The position numbers were made by a program, and so were the translations under genes. Below the pieces are notes generated by a model. The model worked only from the letters and a program-made list of their open reading frames with translations. It made no database searches and was not told the DNA's origin. From JAHEKD01 sp965204695 (lineage in GTDB: Bacteria; Pseudomonadota; Gammaproteobacteria; Arenicellales; JAHEKD01): DNA of 64,000 nt. The DNA is taken from the NCBI GenBank assembly GCA_965204695.1, contig OZ242007.1, positions 1,426,001 to 1,490,000 of the forward strand. The letters run 5' to 3'. Positions 32,894 to 41,918 of the stretch are shown piece after piece. How positions within the stretch are numbered: the stretch's first letter is position 1; each line of letters begins with the position of its first letter.

Positions 32894-33299
32894 AGTTTTA
32901 TCCTCTTAAGATTCATTAAAAGTATTTGTTACAGGCATTAAATGCCGTAATCGTAAATTAAAAAAGTGAATAAATCGGCGAGGAAGTCACCGTCAATGGA
33001 TCAGCTTAAATTAAAGTGGATTCGATAGAATTGAGAATCACTACATCGCTGAAAAATCCTATAGCATGCTACGCATATTGAATCATGACTATGAGGGAGA
33101 TGAATAAAATCGGAACTAAGGCAAGCTTGCATCCGCATGTCTTACTAACTATTAACTTATCTTGTTTGACATACCTTTTCAAGGTTCAATTCATAATTTA
33201 GCGAAGACTATGCTTAATTAACATTATTTATTAGAAAATCTTCTAATCTCTTTTTTGTAGAAGACTTTTTCCTATAGAGTTTGATTTAACCGTTTAAAA
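32894..33299. other. intergenic region upstream of the MNT/HepT pair
   Basis: About 400 bp without a gene. ATTAGAA (33230-33236) and TTCTAAT (33241-33247) form an inverted repeat followed by a T-rich run, possibly a weak terminator. TTGATT near 33281 could be a -35 for the downstream operon. Nothing else is recognisable. Confidence 0.4.
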
Positions 33300-33318
33300 T
33301 GTAGCAATATATGCTACA
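33300..33318. promoter_or_regulatory. operator-like palindrome TGTAGCA-N5-TGCTACA
   Basis: A perfect 7-bp inverted repeat with 5-bp spacer ends 10 bp before the ATG at 33329. It overlaps the alternative ATG at 33311, which makes 33329 the more likely start. The winged helix encoded at the beginning of this gene is the obvious ligand. Autoregulation is inferred. Confidence 0.65.
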
Positions 33319-33328
33319 CTTTGATATT

Positions 33329-33898
33329 ATGACATTACACCTCAGTAAATTACTCTTCAAAGACTACCGCCGTAGGGTACTAGAGCTTTTACTACTTAAT
33401 CCGGATCGGCAATTCCATGTCCGGGAAATCGCCCGCTTAACTGATACCGTAGCAGGGACTGTGCATAAAGAACTTACAAACTTGGCAGATTCAGGTTTAC
33501 TCATTAACGAAACAGTGGGTAATCAAGTGCAATACCGTGCCAATACTGACTGTCCTGTTTTCAGTGAACTGCAAAGCATTATCCGAAAAACCACCAAACC
33601 TGAATATTCTCGAATAAACAAATTACTTGAACAACACCGCGATGCGATTTTGTCTTTAGCCCGAAAGAATGGTATTCGGAATGTACGGGTATTTGGATCG
33701 ATGGCTCGTGGCGAAGCGACTCAAGACAGCGATGTTGATTTTCTGGTTGAACTTGAAGAAGGTCAGTCCGGATTTGCCCTGGGTGGATTTCTTGAAGATG
33801 TTTCGGCATTGCTGCATCGCAACGTTGATGTGGTTACTGAAAAGGCTCTACACCCCAAGATACAAAAACAAGTTTTACGTGAGGCAATTGCATTGTGA
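33329..33898 (+). CDS. winged-helix plus MNT nucleotidyltransferase antitoxin (MntA-like)
   Basis: 189 residues from ATG 33329. Residues about 1-75 are an ArsR/MarR-like winged helix (REIARLTDTVAGTVHKELTN LADSGLL); about 100-189 are a minimal nucleotidyltransferase with GSMARGEATQDSDVDFLVE, that is the GS motif at 123-124 and Asp at 135 and 137. MntA antitoxins block HepT by transferring AMP to a tyrosine. The fused DNA-binding domain, absent from the single-domain MntA type, would add direct autoregulation. The stop overlaps the HepT GTG start. Confidence 0.85.
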   Translation: MTLHLSKLLFKDYRRRVLELLLLNPDRQFHVREIARLTDTVAGTVHKELTNLADSGLLINETVGNQVQYRANTDCPVFSELQSIIRKTTKPEYSRINKLLEQHRDAILSLARKNGIRNVRVFGSMARGEATQDSDVDFLVELEEGQSGFALGGFLEDVSALLHRNVDVVTEKALHPKIQKQVLREAIAL

Positions 33899-34239
33899 TC
33901 AAAAAGGCCAAAGATAATACGGTTTATATCGATCACATGCTGGAATCCATCAGGCGAATAGAAGAATACATTACTAGTAAAAAACAGTTTTATAAATCTG
34001 CAATGGCTCAGGATGCAGTTATCCGCAATCTGCAAGTGATGGCCGAATCCAGCCAGCGCCTGTCACCTCAGGTGAAAAAGAAACACCCTGATATTCCCTG
34101 GAAAAATATTGCCGGGTTTAGAAACATTCTGGTCCATGATTACCTGGGTGTTGATATTGATGTCATTTGGAGTGTGGTGGAGCTAGAGTTGCCTAAATTG
34201 AAGAAAGCCCTTCTAACATTTGGAACGACAACAAAATAA
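33895..34239 (+). CDS. HepT-like HEPN ribonuclease toxin (DUF86)
   Basis: 114 residues from a GTG overlapping the antitoxin stop by 4 bp. The HEPN motif R-x4-H-x-Y is exact: R76, H81 and Y83 in FRNILVHDYLG. In studied pairs the enzyme cuts RNA and the Tyr is the site of AMPylation by the antitoxin. Helical throughout. It forms a type VII toxin-antitoxin pair with the preceding gene, positioned in a run of integrase remnants. Confidence 0.9.
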   Translation: MIKKAKDNTVYIDHMLESIRRIEEYITSKKQFYKSAMAQDAVIRNLQVMAESSQRLSPQVKKKHPDIPWKNIAGFRNILVHDYLGVDIDVIWSVVELELPKLKKALLTFGTTTK

Positions 34240-34281
34240 TCGGGAGATTCAAACTCTAGGCAAAGACCTTAAACCCAACTA

Positions 34282-35154
34282 TTAAATATGCTGAATTTTT
34301 TCTGATAAATTTTCTGTTCTAAGGTGTGTATAGCGTTTCAGCATTTGCATGGATTTGTGTCCAGTAATGGATGAGACTTCCTGATCAGAAAGCCCTGCCT
34401 CTACAAATCTACTGGTGGCTTCATGACGCAGATCATGGAATCGCAAGCCCTCAATTTCTGCACGTTGAAGTGCTTGTGTCCAGAATTTATTAATTGTGTA
34501 AGGTCGACGTTTTCCATCCCGACCCGGTTCTCCAAAAAAGATCAAATCCGTATCAATCGGTCGCACCGGATAACTTAGTGCTTCAATCAATGTTTCCCGA
34601 GCTTTCAGTGTTAGGGGAATCGTTCGCGTTTCATTATTTTTTGTATCAAACAATGTCACAGTATTCTTAGCTAGATTAACTTGTTTGCGAGTCAGGTTTT
34701 TGATTTCGCCTAAACGCATAGCGGTATAAATGGCCAGACGAACCATCCAGCCTAGCATTGGATTTGAATGTTCATCACAAGCTTCCAATAAACGTTTCTC
34801 TTCATCTCCGATTAATCGCCGATTTCGGCCTTTACCTGGCGATGGTTTTCTGATTGAGGAAACTGGATTGTAGGTCAAGCCCATGCCCCACTCTTTGATG
34901 GTGATAGTAAAAAGATGACTAAGTAATGCGAGTTCGAGCCTTACTGAATTGTTACTCAACCCTTCTGCTAATCTTGTATCGCGATAGTTAGAAACAAGAT
35001 CAGGTGTAATACCGGCGAGATTATATTTCCCCAAGTATGTTTTTAGAATTTTAGCAGTGGCAATTTCGTGAGTATGTGTACTTGCCTTTTTAGTGATTGA
35101 TACCTCATTTACGTAACGATCCAGTGCCAGTGACAATAGTGGGCTCTCCCTCAT
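34282..35154 (-). CDS. tyrosine integrase, N-terminally truncated by an ISL3 element
   Basis: 290 residues. Begins at SLALDRYVNEVSITKKASTH, which in this phage-integrase family lies some 60 residues inside the protein, so the arm-binding N-terminus is missing; the ISL3 end starts right at 35155. Core-binding and catalytic parts are intact: TAMRLGEIKNL (Arg), FHDLRHEATSRF (H-x-x-R), SSITGHKSMQMLKRYTHL (His, Tyr). The ATG used is probably created by the junction. Activity is doubtful. Confidence 0.85.
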   Translation of the reverse strand: MRESPLLSLALDRYVNEVSITKKASTHTHEIATAKILKTYLGKYNLAGITPDLVSNYRDTRLAEGLSNNSVRLELALLSHLFTITIKEWGMGLTYNPVSSIRKPSPGKGRNRRLIGDEEKRLLEACDEHSNPMLGWMVRLAIYTAMRLGEIKNLTRKQVNLAKNTVTLFDTKNNETRTIPLTLKARETLIEALSYPVRPIDTDLIFFGEPGRDGKRRPYTINKFWTQALQRAEIEGLRFHDLRHEATSRFVEAGLSDQEVSSITGHKSMQMLKRYTHLRTENLSEKIQHI

Positions 35155-35745
35155 TAACGGGGGACAAAGGTATTCATTAAACTAATTTTGTTGAAGATTA
35201 ATTTAATGGAGAACACCGATGTCCCACGCCAATAGAATTATAGGCATTCCTAATTTACAAGTCGAACGAGTAGAACGTCACGGGAGTATTGAGGTATGGG
35301 CTAAACCTACTAAACGACCTCGTTGTAAACACTGCCAGTTTCCTCGTTTAAAGATTAAAGCCACCCATAGTAGAACCGTTAAACACACCCGGCAAGGCAA
35401 TCAGGTCATGATTTTACATCTGCGGGTGCCTAAATATTATTGTCAGCAATGTAACCGCTACTTTCGTCATCATTTCGCCGGTATCAGGCCCCGTTATCGA
35501 TCATCTGAATCCTTCCGGCTTGAAGTGTTCGAGGCCCATCACGACGGCGTGACACAGCGTAAGATTTCGCGTACCTATAACATTAGCCCTGCCACCGTAG
35601 AGCGATGGTACCAGTTCCATATTGAGCGCAAACGATCAGAAATGGCTAATCGACCCTGTCCTCAGGTGCTAGGTATTGATGAACATTTTTTTACCCGTAA
35701 AACCGGCTATGCCACCTCCTTCGTCGATCTTAAAAATCACAAGGT
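35155..35745 (+). mobile_element. ISL3-family element, 5' fragment
   Basis: Starts next to the truncated integrase, with GGGGGACAAAGGT as the likely outer end, and contains the first part of an ISL3 transposase gene. It is cut off at 35745 by the inverted repeat of an IS3 element. The 3' part is not found in the window. Confidence 0.75.
35219..35745 (+). pseudogene. ISL3 transposase, truncated
   Basis: About 175 residues of native coding sequence before the IS3 junction; the frame runs on to a stop at 35767 inside the IS. N-terminal zinc-binding region CKHCQFPRL..YYCQQCNRYF and helix-turn-helix (RKISRTYNISPATVERWY) are typical of ISL3 transposases, and the first catalytic Asp region (VLGIDEHFF) is kept, but the rest of the DDE core is gone. 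Confidence 0.85.
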
Positions 35746-35820
35746 TGACCTAGCCCCGGAAAGTTGATCCAGTTGATGAGATAGGATTAGGTTTACTATT
35801 TAGCTTAAAGGAGCCAACTT

Positions 35821-36102
35821 ATGCCTAAAGGTAAACGTGTCCCAACTGAGACCATTATCAAAACACTGCGTGAAGTGGAAATTCATCATGCTCAAGGTCA
35901 CACCATTTCCGAGAGTTGCCGCCAGTGCGGTATTACAGAGCAAACCTACTACCGCTGGCGCAAACAGTATGGCGGTATGCAAGTGAACCAAGTTCGTCAG
36001 ATGAAGGATTTAGAGAAGGAAAATGCACGTCTTCGCAAAGCGGTGTCTGATTTAACGTTGGATAAATTAATCCTAGAGGAAGCGTTGTCGGGAAAGTATT
36101 AA
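35821..36102 (+). CDS. IS3-family transposase OrfA
   Basis: 93 residues. Helix-turn-helix (HHAQGHTISESCRQCGITEQ, TYYRWRKQYGG) and a leucine-zipper-like helix (MKDLEKENARLRKAVSDLTL). It ends SGKY with a stop at 36100-36102. GGGAAAG just before the stop is a plausible slippery stretch for a -1 shift into orfB. Confidence 0.92.
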   Translation: MPKGKRVPTETIIKTLREVEIHHAQGHTISESCRQCGITEQTYYRWRKQYGGMQVNQVRQMKDLEKENARLRKAVSDLTLDKLILEEALSGKY

Positions 36103-37007
36103 GCCCGGAGCGTCGCCGTTTATGTGTTGATCATGTTCGTGAGCAGCTTTGTGTATCTGAACGCAGAGCCTGTCAAGTAATTGGTCAACCGCGTTCCACC
36201 CAACGTTATCAGCGTATTGTCAAAGACGATGAAGCGGCACTGACAGCGGATATCATTCAATTGGCGAGTGAGTTTGGCCGTTATGGGTATCGACGTATTA
36301 CTGCACTGTTAAAACTGTATCTGGGTTGGTGTGTCAATCATAAACGTGTGGAACGTATCTGGCGACGAGAGGGGCTAAAAGTACCGAGCAAACAACCCAA
36401 ACGAGGCCGACTATGGTTCAATGACGGTTCGTGTGTTCGATTGAGGCCGAGTTGGAAGAATCATGTCTGGGCGTATGATTTTGTTCAAGATCGTACCGAT
36501 GATGGTCGAGCTTATCGGTTATTAACGATCATTGATGAATACACCCGAGAATGTCTGGCGATTATTACCGAGAGGCGTTTGAACAGTGCGAGTGTACTCA
36601 ATGCTTTAGAACAGTTATTCATGACACGGGGTATTCCCGATCATATTCGATCAGATAATGGTGTTGAATTCACGGCCAAGGCAGTACGCCAATGGTTAAA
36701 TAAAATGCAGGTTAAAACGCTATTCATCGAACCCGGTTCACCCTGGGAAAACGGCTACAATGAAAGCTTCAATGGCAAGTTGCGTGATGAATTGCTGGAT
36801 CGTGAAGTGTTTTATACGCTGACTGAAGCACAGGTGCTGATAGAACGATGGCGGATCCATTACAACACGATTCGACCACACTCATCACTAGGTTATCGAC
36901 CACCAGCCCCGGAAACGATCTTGCCAAACCCTTCAAGAATTGCTTACACTACGTTCCAGCCCTTCTTGAAGGGAAACTGTAACCCGAACCAAATACTAAC
37001 TTCTTAA
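36102..37007 (+). CDS. IS3-family transposase OrfB (DDE integrase core)
   Basis: In the -1 frame relative to orfA, coding continues as SPERRRLCVDHVREQLCVSE and on through GRYGYRRITALL. The rve core has all three acidic residues: YDFVQD, SDNGVEF and NESFNGKLRDELLD. Length is complete. Translated as a fusion with OrfA by frameshift; an independent ATG exists at 36261 but would lose the N-terminal part. Confidence 0.88.
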   Translation, partial: SPERRRLCVDHVREQLCVSERRACQVIGQPRSTQRYQRIVKDDEAALTADIIQLASEFGRYGYRRITALLKLYLGWCVNHKRVERIWRREGLKVPSKQPKRGRLWFNDGSCVRLRPSWKNHVWAYDFVQDRTDDGRAYRLLTIIDEYTRECLAIITERRLNSASVLNALEQLFMTRGIPDHIRSDNGVEFTAKAVRQWLNKMQVKTLFIEPGSPWENGYNESFNGKLRDELLDREVFYTLTEAQVLIERWRIHYNTIRPHSSLGYRPPAPETILPNPSRIAYTTFQPFLKGNCNPNQILTS

Positions 37008-37033
37008 CTGGTACCAACTTAAGGGGCAGATCA

Positions 37034-37132
37034 ATGGGTATCGCCGTATTACTGCACTGTTAAAACTGTATCTGGGTTGGTGTGTCAATCATAAACGTGT
37101 AGAACGTATCTGGCGACGTGAGGGGCTAAAAG
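37034..37132 (+). pseudogene. IS3 orfB fragment (second copy, left piece)
   Basis: Begins directly after the right end of the intact IS3 and encodes GYRRITALLKLYLGWCVNHK then RVERIWRREGLK, nearly identical to the same part of the intact copy. It ends at the IS21-type insertion; the coding sequence resumes at 39633 after the 8-bp duplication. Confidence 0.9.
37125..37132. repeat. 8-bp target duplication, left copy
   Basis: GCTAAAAG occurs here and again at 39633-39640, on either side of the IS21-type element. This length is normal for IS21 insertions. Confidence 0.88.
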
Positions 37133-37247
37133 TGTTAAACAGCGTGCAAAAATGGACAGTTTCGGGGGTGATCAGCGTGTAAAACTGAACACCATACTAT
37201 TAACTGTCTCGGAGTTAAGAATCCGAGGAAACTGTCAGGTGATCTGC

Positions 37248-38747
37248 ATGCATATCTGTACCAAGATACGACGAATGTGTTTAGTCGACGGCCGCAATGT
37301 CAGCGAAGTGGCCCGTGAATTTAATGTATCGCGCACGACCGTATATAAATATTTAAATGAATCCAACGAACCGGTTTACCAGCGTTCAGTTCCTATCGTC
37401 TGTCCGAAGCTGGAGTCATTCAAACCCCAGCTAATCGAATGGCTTGAAGTAGATGCCACCCGTTCAGTACGGGCTCGACGTACTGCTGTCCAATTGTATG
37501 AGGGCATTCAACTTCAGGGTTATCGAGGGGCGTATGACAGCGTTCAGCGGTTTGTCAAAGCCTGGAAGGACCAGTCCAGTCAGTCGATCAAACAGGCCTA
37601 TATACCCTTGATCTTTGCACCGGGTGAAGCGTGTCAGTTTGACTGGTCACACGAGCAGATTATCTTGGGGGGTTGTAACGTCAAGATTAAGCTGGCTCAT
37701 TTTAGATTATGCCATTCACGTAAATCGTATCTACGCGCGTATTCCAGAGAAACCCAGGAGATGGTCTTTGATGCACATATCCGGGCGTTTGAGTTCTTCG
37801 ATGGATTACCGAAGAAGATGATATACGATAACCCTAAGCCGATCGTGAATAGCATTCTCCAAGGTAAACACCGAGAGTTTAATCGGCGTTTTTTAAGCCT
37901 GATGAATCATTATCTGATAGAACCGATTGCCTGCACGCCGGCTGCAGGCTGGGAGAAAGGTCAGGTTGAACGCCAAGTCGGTATTATGCGTCAGCGATTA
38001 TTTGTGCCACGGTCAACGTTTGCGGATTTAAATGAATTAAACCAATGGCTGGAACAACGCTGTAAGCAGATGGGTCAACGTCCACACCCCACGAATAAAT
38101 CCATGTTAATTGATGAGGTCTTTGCCGAGGAACAAGCCCACTTGCGTGGTGCCATCGTGGCTTTTGATGGGTATTATGAACGTTTAGCGCGTGTACATGC
38201 GACCTGTGTGGTGCACTATGATCGCAACCAATACTCGGTACCGTGTCAGTATGTCGGTCAGGTAGTCTCTGTACGAGCGTATGCCACACTCATTAAAGTT
38301 GTCGTCAATGACGTGGTGGTCGCCGAACATCAGCGCTCGTTTGCACGAGACCAAATGATCTTTGATCCCTGGCATTATTTGCCAGTGCTTGAGATTAAAC
38401 CGGGTGCGTTGCGCAACGGTGCCCCGTTTGTCGATTGGGAATTACCTAAAGCGTTGTTAACGCTTAAAGCCCGCTATCTCAAACGTGACGGGGGTGATCG
38501 GGAGTTTGTGCAATTATTACTATTGGTTCGTCAGCATGGCCTGGAAACCGTGAGTGTAGCCTGTGAATTAGCATTAGATGCAAAGACAACCCAACTATCG
38601 GTCATTACCAATCTGGTGCATCGATTAATTGAATCTGAGCCGATTCAAGCGATGACGATCACCGATGCCCCGGTACTGAGCGTTCCACCAGTGGCTAATG
38701 TAGGTCGGTATGATCAACTTTGCGCCCAGGAGGTCAATCATGCTTGA
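37248..38747 (+). CDS. istA: IS21-family transposase IstA
   Basis: About 499 residues from ATG 37248 with AGGTGA upstream; an earlier ATG at 37152 is open but lies in the terminal repeats. N-terminal helix-turn-helix (GRNVSEVAREFNVSRTTVYK YL) and a DDE core (CQFDWSHEQI, IYDNPKPIV, EKGQVERQVG). Overlaps istB (ATGCTTGA). Confidence 0.93.
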   Translation: MHICTKIRRMCLVDGRNVSEVAREFNVSRTTVYKYLNESNEPVYQRSVPIVCPKLESFKPQLIEWLEVDATRSVRARRTAVQLYEGIQLQGYRGAYDSVQRFVKAWKDQSSQSIKQAYIPLIFAPGEACQFDWSHEQIILGGCNVKIKLAHFRLCHSRKSYLRAYSRETQEMVFDAHIRAFEFFDGLPKKMIYDNPKPIVNSILQGKHREFNRRFLSLMNHYLIEPIACTPAAGWEKGQVERQVGIMRQRLFVPRSTFADLNELNQWLEQRCKQMGQRPHPTNKSMLIDEVFAEEQAHLRGAIVAFDGYYERLARVHATCVVHYDRNQYSVPCQYVGQVVSVRAYATLIKVVVNDVVVAEHQRSFARDQMIFDPWHYLPVLEIKPGALRNGAPFVDWELPKALLTLKARYLKRDGGDREFVQLLLLVRQHGLETVSVACELALDAKTTQLSVITNLVHRLIESEPIQAMTITDAPVLSVPPVANVGRYDQLCAQEVNHA

Positions 38748-39501
38748 ACTCGTCGATGAACTCAAAGCGCTAAAACTGCACGGCATGGCTGACTGTTTGC
38801 CTGAGCTGATCGATTCACCTCGCACCAAGGTCACTCTGCAATCCGGGTTAATCAAATTGATGGATGCCGAACGCGCTGACCGAGAGGTCAGACGACTAAA
38901 CTACCAGATGAAAGTCGCCAAGTTCCCACACCATCGCGATCTACAACAATTTGATTTTACCCAGTCCAAGGTTGAACAATCCCTCATCAAAGATTTAGCA
39001 CAAGCCGATTTTATGGATCGAGCTCACAACTTGATCTTTGTCGGTGGCACCGGCACAGGTAAAACACATCTAGCAACCGCCATTGGTATTAAAGCCATTC
39101 ATTCAGGTCGACGAGTACGCTTTTACAACGTGGTCGATCTGGTGAATTTGCTCATCAAAGAACAGCAGGACGATAAACAGGGACGACTGGCACGGATTAT
39201 GCAGCCCTTGGATGCTGTTATCTTCGATGAACTGGGTTATTTGCCGTTTCCGGCTTCTGGTGGTGCATTGTTATTCCACCTAATCAGCAAGTTGTATGAG
39301 AAAACAACCATCCTGTTCACCACCAATCTAAACTTCAGTGAATGGGTGCGGGTGTTTGGTGATGAGAAAATGACGACCGCTTTACTGGATCGAGTCACCC
39401 ATCACTGCTCAATTATTGAAACGGGTAATGACTCGTACCGATTTAAGCAGTCCAGTTCCAAGCTCAAACTCAAGACCAACATAAAGAAAAAATCATCGTA
39501 G
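38740..39501 (+). CDS. istB: IS21-family helper ATPase IstB
   Basis: 253 residues from ATG 38740 with AGGAGG five nt upstream, overlapping the istA stop. AAA+ ATPase with Walker A GGTGTGKTHLA, Walker B AVIFDELGYLPF. It loads target DNA for IstA. Both genes appear intact, so the element may be active. Confidence 0.94.
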   Translation: MLELVDELKALKLHGMADCLPELIDSPRTKVTLQSGLIKLMDAERADREVRRLNYQMKVAKFPHHRDLQQFDFTQSKVEQSLIKDLAQADFMDRAHNLIFVGGTGTGKTHLATAIGIKAIHSGRRVRFYNVVDLVNLLIKEQQDDKQGRLARIMQPLDAVIFDELGYLPFPASGGALLFHLISKLYEKTTILFTTNLNFSEWVRVFGDEKMTTALLDRVTHHCSIIETGNDSYRFKQSSSKLKLKTNIKKKSS

Positions 39502-39632
39502 GGAACTCAGGAGAAACAGCCCAACTCAAGTTCCGCTACGCTTCACTTGAGTTGCTAATGACCGAATTATATTGAATTTAACTGTTCAGTTTTACTCGCT
39601 GATAAGTGTCCAGTTTTAAACGCTGATTGACA

Positions 39633-40293
39633 GCTAAAAGTACCGAGTAAACAACCCAAACGAGGTCGACTATGGCTCAATGATGGCTCGTGTGTTCGAT
39701 TAAGACCGAGTTGGAAGAATCATGTCTGGGCCTATGACTTCGTTCAAGATCTTACGGATGATGGTCGTGCTTATCGACTGTTAACCATCATTGATGAATA
39801 TACCCGAGAATGTCTGGCGATTATTACTGAGAGACGTCTGAACAGTGCTAGTGTACTCAACGCTCTAGAACAGTTATTCATGGCACGTGGTATTCCTGAT
39901 CATATTCGCTCCGATAATGGGTCCGAATTCACGGCCAGGGCTGTACGTGAATGGTTAACCAAAATGAAAGTTAAAACGTTATTTATTGAACCCGGTTCTC
40001 CCTGGGAGAACGGTTACAATGAAAGTTTCAATGGCAAGCTACGTGATGAACTGTTGGATCGTGAAGTGCTTTATACATTGACTGAAGCACAAGTGCTGGT
40101 TGAGCGATGGCGGGTCCATTACAACACAATTCGACCACACTCATCGCTAGGTTATCGACCACCAGCCCCGCAGACGATCTTGCCAAACCCTTCAAGAATT
40201 GCTTACACTACGTTCCAGCCCTTCTTGAAGGGAAACCTGTAACCCTAACCAGAGACTAACTTCTAAACTGGTACCAACTTAAGGGGCAGATCA
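39633..40293 (+). pseudogene. IS3 orfB fragment (second copy, right piece) with right IS end
   Basis: After the second GCTAAAAG the sequence continues VPSKQPKRGRLWLNDGSCVR and runs to the end of orfB at 40242, then to the terminal repeat ending at 40293. Some differences from the intact copy (for example FVQDLTDD, SDNGSEF) show that it is a diverged copy, not a fresh duplicate. Its 5' half is missing and the middle is split by IS21. Confidence 0.9.
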
Positions 40294-40600
40294 CCCTCAA
40301 AGAGACATTGCAATCCATAGATCATGAAGACCATCTCATCCAAACGGCGCTGGAAATCATTAAAAGACGAGTCTTTAACCAAGATGCGTTGACCAGCCCT
40401 AGAGAAGTTGAAGCCTTTTTATCACTAAAATTGGGCCAGGAATCACAAGAAATCTTTTGTTGTATTTATCTGGATAATAAAAATCAGGTCATTGCCTTCG
40501 AAGAGTTATTTAAAGGCACCGTTGACCAGGTTTCCGTCTATCCGCGGATTGTTGTGAAGCGCTGTTTAGAAGTTAACGCTTCAGCACTGATTTTGGCACA
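40294..40600 (+). pseudogene. radC-family gene, first part (5' truncated, interrupted)
   Basis: Reads IDHEDHLIQTALEIIKRRVF, then LTSPREVEAFLSLKLGQESQ and SVYPRIVVKRCLEVNASALI LAH, the RadC/JAB domain up to just before its HNHPSG metal motif. The 5' end is cut by the IS3 end at 40293. At 40600 the RIT element begins. The missing codons resume at 44301-44319 (AHNHPS) and 46705-46841, so the gene was broken by two separate insertions. Confidence 0.9.
40595..40600. repeat. GGCACA flanking repeat, left side of RIT element
   Basis: GGCACA occurs at 40595-40600 and 44300-44305, on both sides of the RIT element. Removing one copy and the element restores the radC frame, so this is the target duplication or overlap of the insertion. 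Confidence 0.75.
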
Positions 40601-40613
40601 TTATGTTCCGTGA

Positions 40614-40711
40614 CACATAATGGGCTTTATGTTGCCAGTTTCATTATGTGCCCATATTGACCTATCGTATTGATTTTTAATTTTATGTTTTCATATTTGG
40701 CCACATAATGA
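40614..40711. repeat. RIT left inverted repeat
   Basis: Left arm, with inverted words CACATAATG (40614-40622) and CATTATGTG (40642-40650) and CACATAATG again at 40702-40710. It mirrors the right arm (44214-44305). Between 40711 and the terminator is AT-rich DNA without a gene. Confidence 0.88.
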
Positions 40712-40854
40712 TCCGTGATGGTAAGGAGCATTAGTTTTGTCGCAATCATAGATAAATGATTATGTTTTATCTTTTGAGATTTTTGCTGATTGCTTTGCTC
40801 ACAATATTTTGTTGGCTTAATAACTCGTCGACTTGATTGATATCAATATCAGAA

Positions 40855-40896
40855 CTAAAAAATTTCCGCATTGAGAGAATTTTGTTCAATGCGGAA
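40855..40896 (-). terminator. intrinsic terminator of the RIT operon
   Basis: TTCCGCATTGA (40864-40874) and TCAATGCGGAA (40886-40896) make an 11-bp stem; on the minus strand the stem is followed by ATTTTTT. It lies 15 bp after the last RIT gene. Confidence 0.88.
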
Positions 40897-40910
40897 TAGA
40901 GTGTATTGAC

Positions 40911-41918
40911 TTATAAAGACGTCAGCCAAGTCAACAGGTCTGCATCAGCATGCCATGCGGAAGGTTGGCTGACGCCATCACTATCTGCTGGCGGTTCGCA
41001 CAGTTTTAATGCCTGCTGTTTCATTCGCAATGTAATTTCTGCATAACGGTTCGTGGTCTCCAGGCTAACATGCCCTAACCAGCCCCGAATGACATTAACT
41101 TCAACGCCTGCTTCAAGCAAGTGGACAGCGGTTGAATGCCTGAACACATGCGGCGTAATCCGACATGAAGGTATCCTTGACGTATTGCTCTCAATATCAG
41201 CCGCATATTTGCGCACGCGTTTGTAAATCCCAAAGCGTGTTAACGGTGTGCCTTTCGCTGACATGAATACCGCCGCATTCGTCTGCGCTTGCTGCTGTTG
41301 GATAAGCTGTGCAAGCACGTCCGCAGTCTGGCCCCATAATGGACAGGTTCGCCACTTGCCGCCTTTGCCTTTTAGCCGAACACTGGGTGGGTGATCAAAC
41401 GTAATATGCCCAACACGTAAATCCGCGACTTCCTGTACCCGAGCACCAGTATTATATAAAAACAACAATAAAGCACGATCTCTTAGGGCGTAACGCCCCT
41501 GGTCAGGCAATTGGTTGAATAACCGATCTATCTCATCGCGCGACATAAATCGAGTGTCGGGTAAGGTGACGCGCTTGATGGGAATCGTCGCCACTTTCTC
41601 AGATTCGCGCAACATCTCAGGCACTTGCCGTGCAATATAGTCATAAAACGTATGCAGTGCGCCGAGTCGCTGGTTGCGTGTAGAAACCGAGTTATGCCGG
41701 GATTGCTCAAGGTCATGCAGGAAGTTTAATACCTGCTCAAACGTGAGGTGCTTAAGCTGCAACTGACTGACATTTAAATTTTTATCTGCTGCAACATAGC
41801 GCAGGAATAATCGCAGTGTATCGCGATAACTGTACACCGTGCTTTCACGCAACCCCTTTTGTTGGGGCAAATATTCCAGCAAGAATCCACGGATAACCAT
41901 TCCTAATGTTGTATTCAT
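40911..41918 (-). CDS. RIT tyrosine recombinase, third gene
   Basis: 335 residues. N-terminal SAM-like core-binding domain, then catalytic residues: YNTGARVQEVADLR, HVFRHSTAVHLLE, GWLGHVSLETTNRYAEIT. Start overlaps the stop of the middle gene by 4 bp (ATGA). Confidence 0.92.
   Translation of the reverse strand: MNTTLGMVIRGFLLEYLPQQKGLRESTVYSYRDTLRLFLRYVAADKNLNVSQLQLKHLTFEQVLNFLHDLEQSRHNSVSTRNQRLGALHTFYDYIARQVPEMLRESEKVATIPIKRVTLPDTRFMSRDEIDRLFNQLPDQGRYALRDRALLLFLYNTGARVQEVADLRVGHITFDHPPSVRLKGKGGKWRTCPLWGQTADVLAQLIQQQQAQTNAAVFMSAKGTPLTRFGIYKRVRKYAADIESNTSRIPSCRITPHVFRHSTAVHLLEAGVEVNVIRGWLGHVSLETTNRYAEITLRMKQQALKLCEPPADSDGVSQPSAWHADADLLTWLTSL

Larger units (their letters stand above)
35746..37033 (+). 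mobile_element. complete IS3-family insertion sequence
   Basis: 1288 bp. Terminal inverted repeats: left TGACCTAGCCCCGGAAAGTTG, right (read inward) TGATCTGCCCCTTAAGTTGG, imperfect but clearly related. Carries orfA and orfB in the -1 relation expected for programmed frameshifting. The left flank is the ISL3 fragment and the right flank is an internal piece of a second copy of the same IS, so no target duplication is seen. Confidence 0.9.
37133..39632 (+). mobile_element. complete IS21-family insertion sequence
   Basis: 2500 bp with istA and istB. Ends: left TGTTAAACAGCGTGCAAAAA, right (inward) TGTCAATCAGCGTTTAAAAC, each followed by a further related repeat (CAGCG..TAAAACTGAACA), the multiple terminal repeat pattern of IS21. 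The flanks are a perfect 8-bp duplication. Inserted in the second IS3 copy. Confidence 0.95.
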
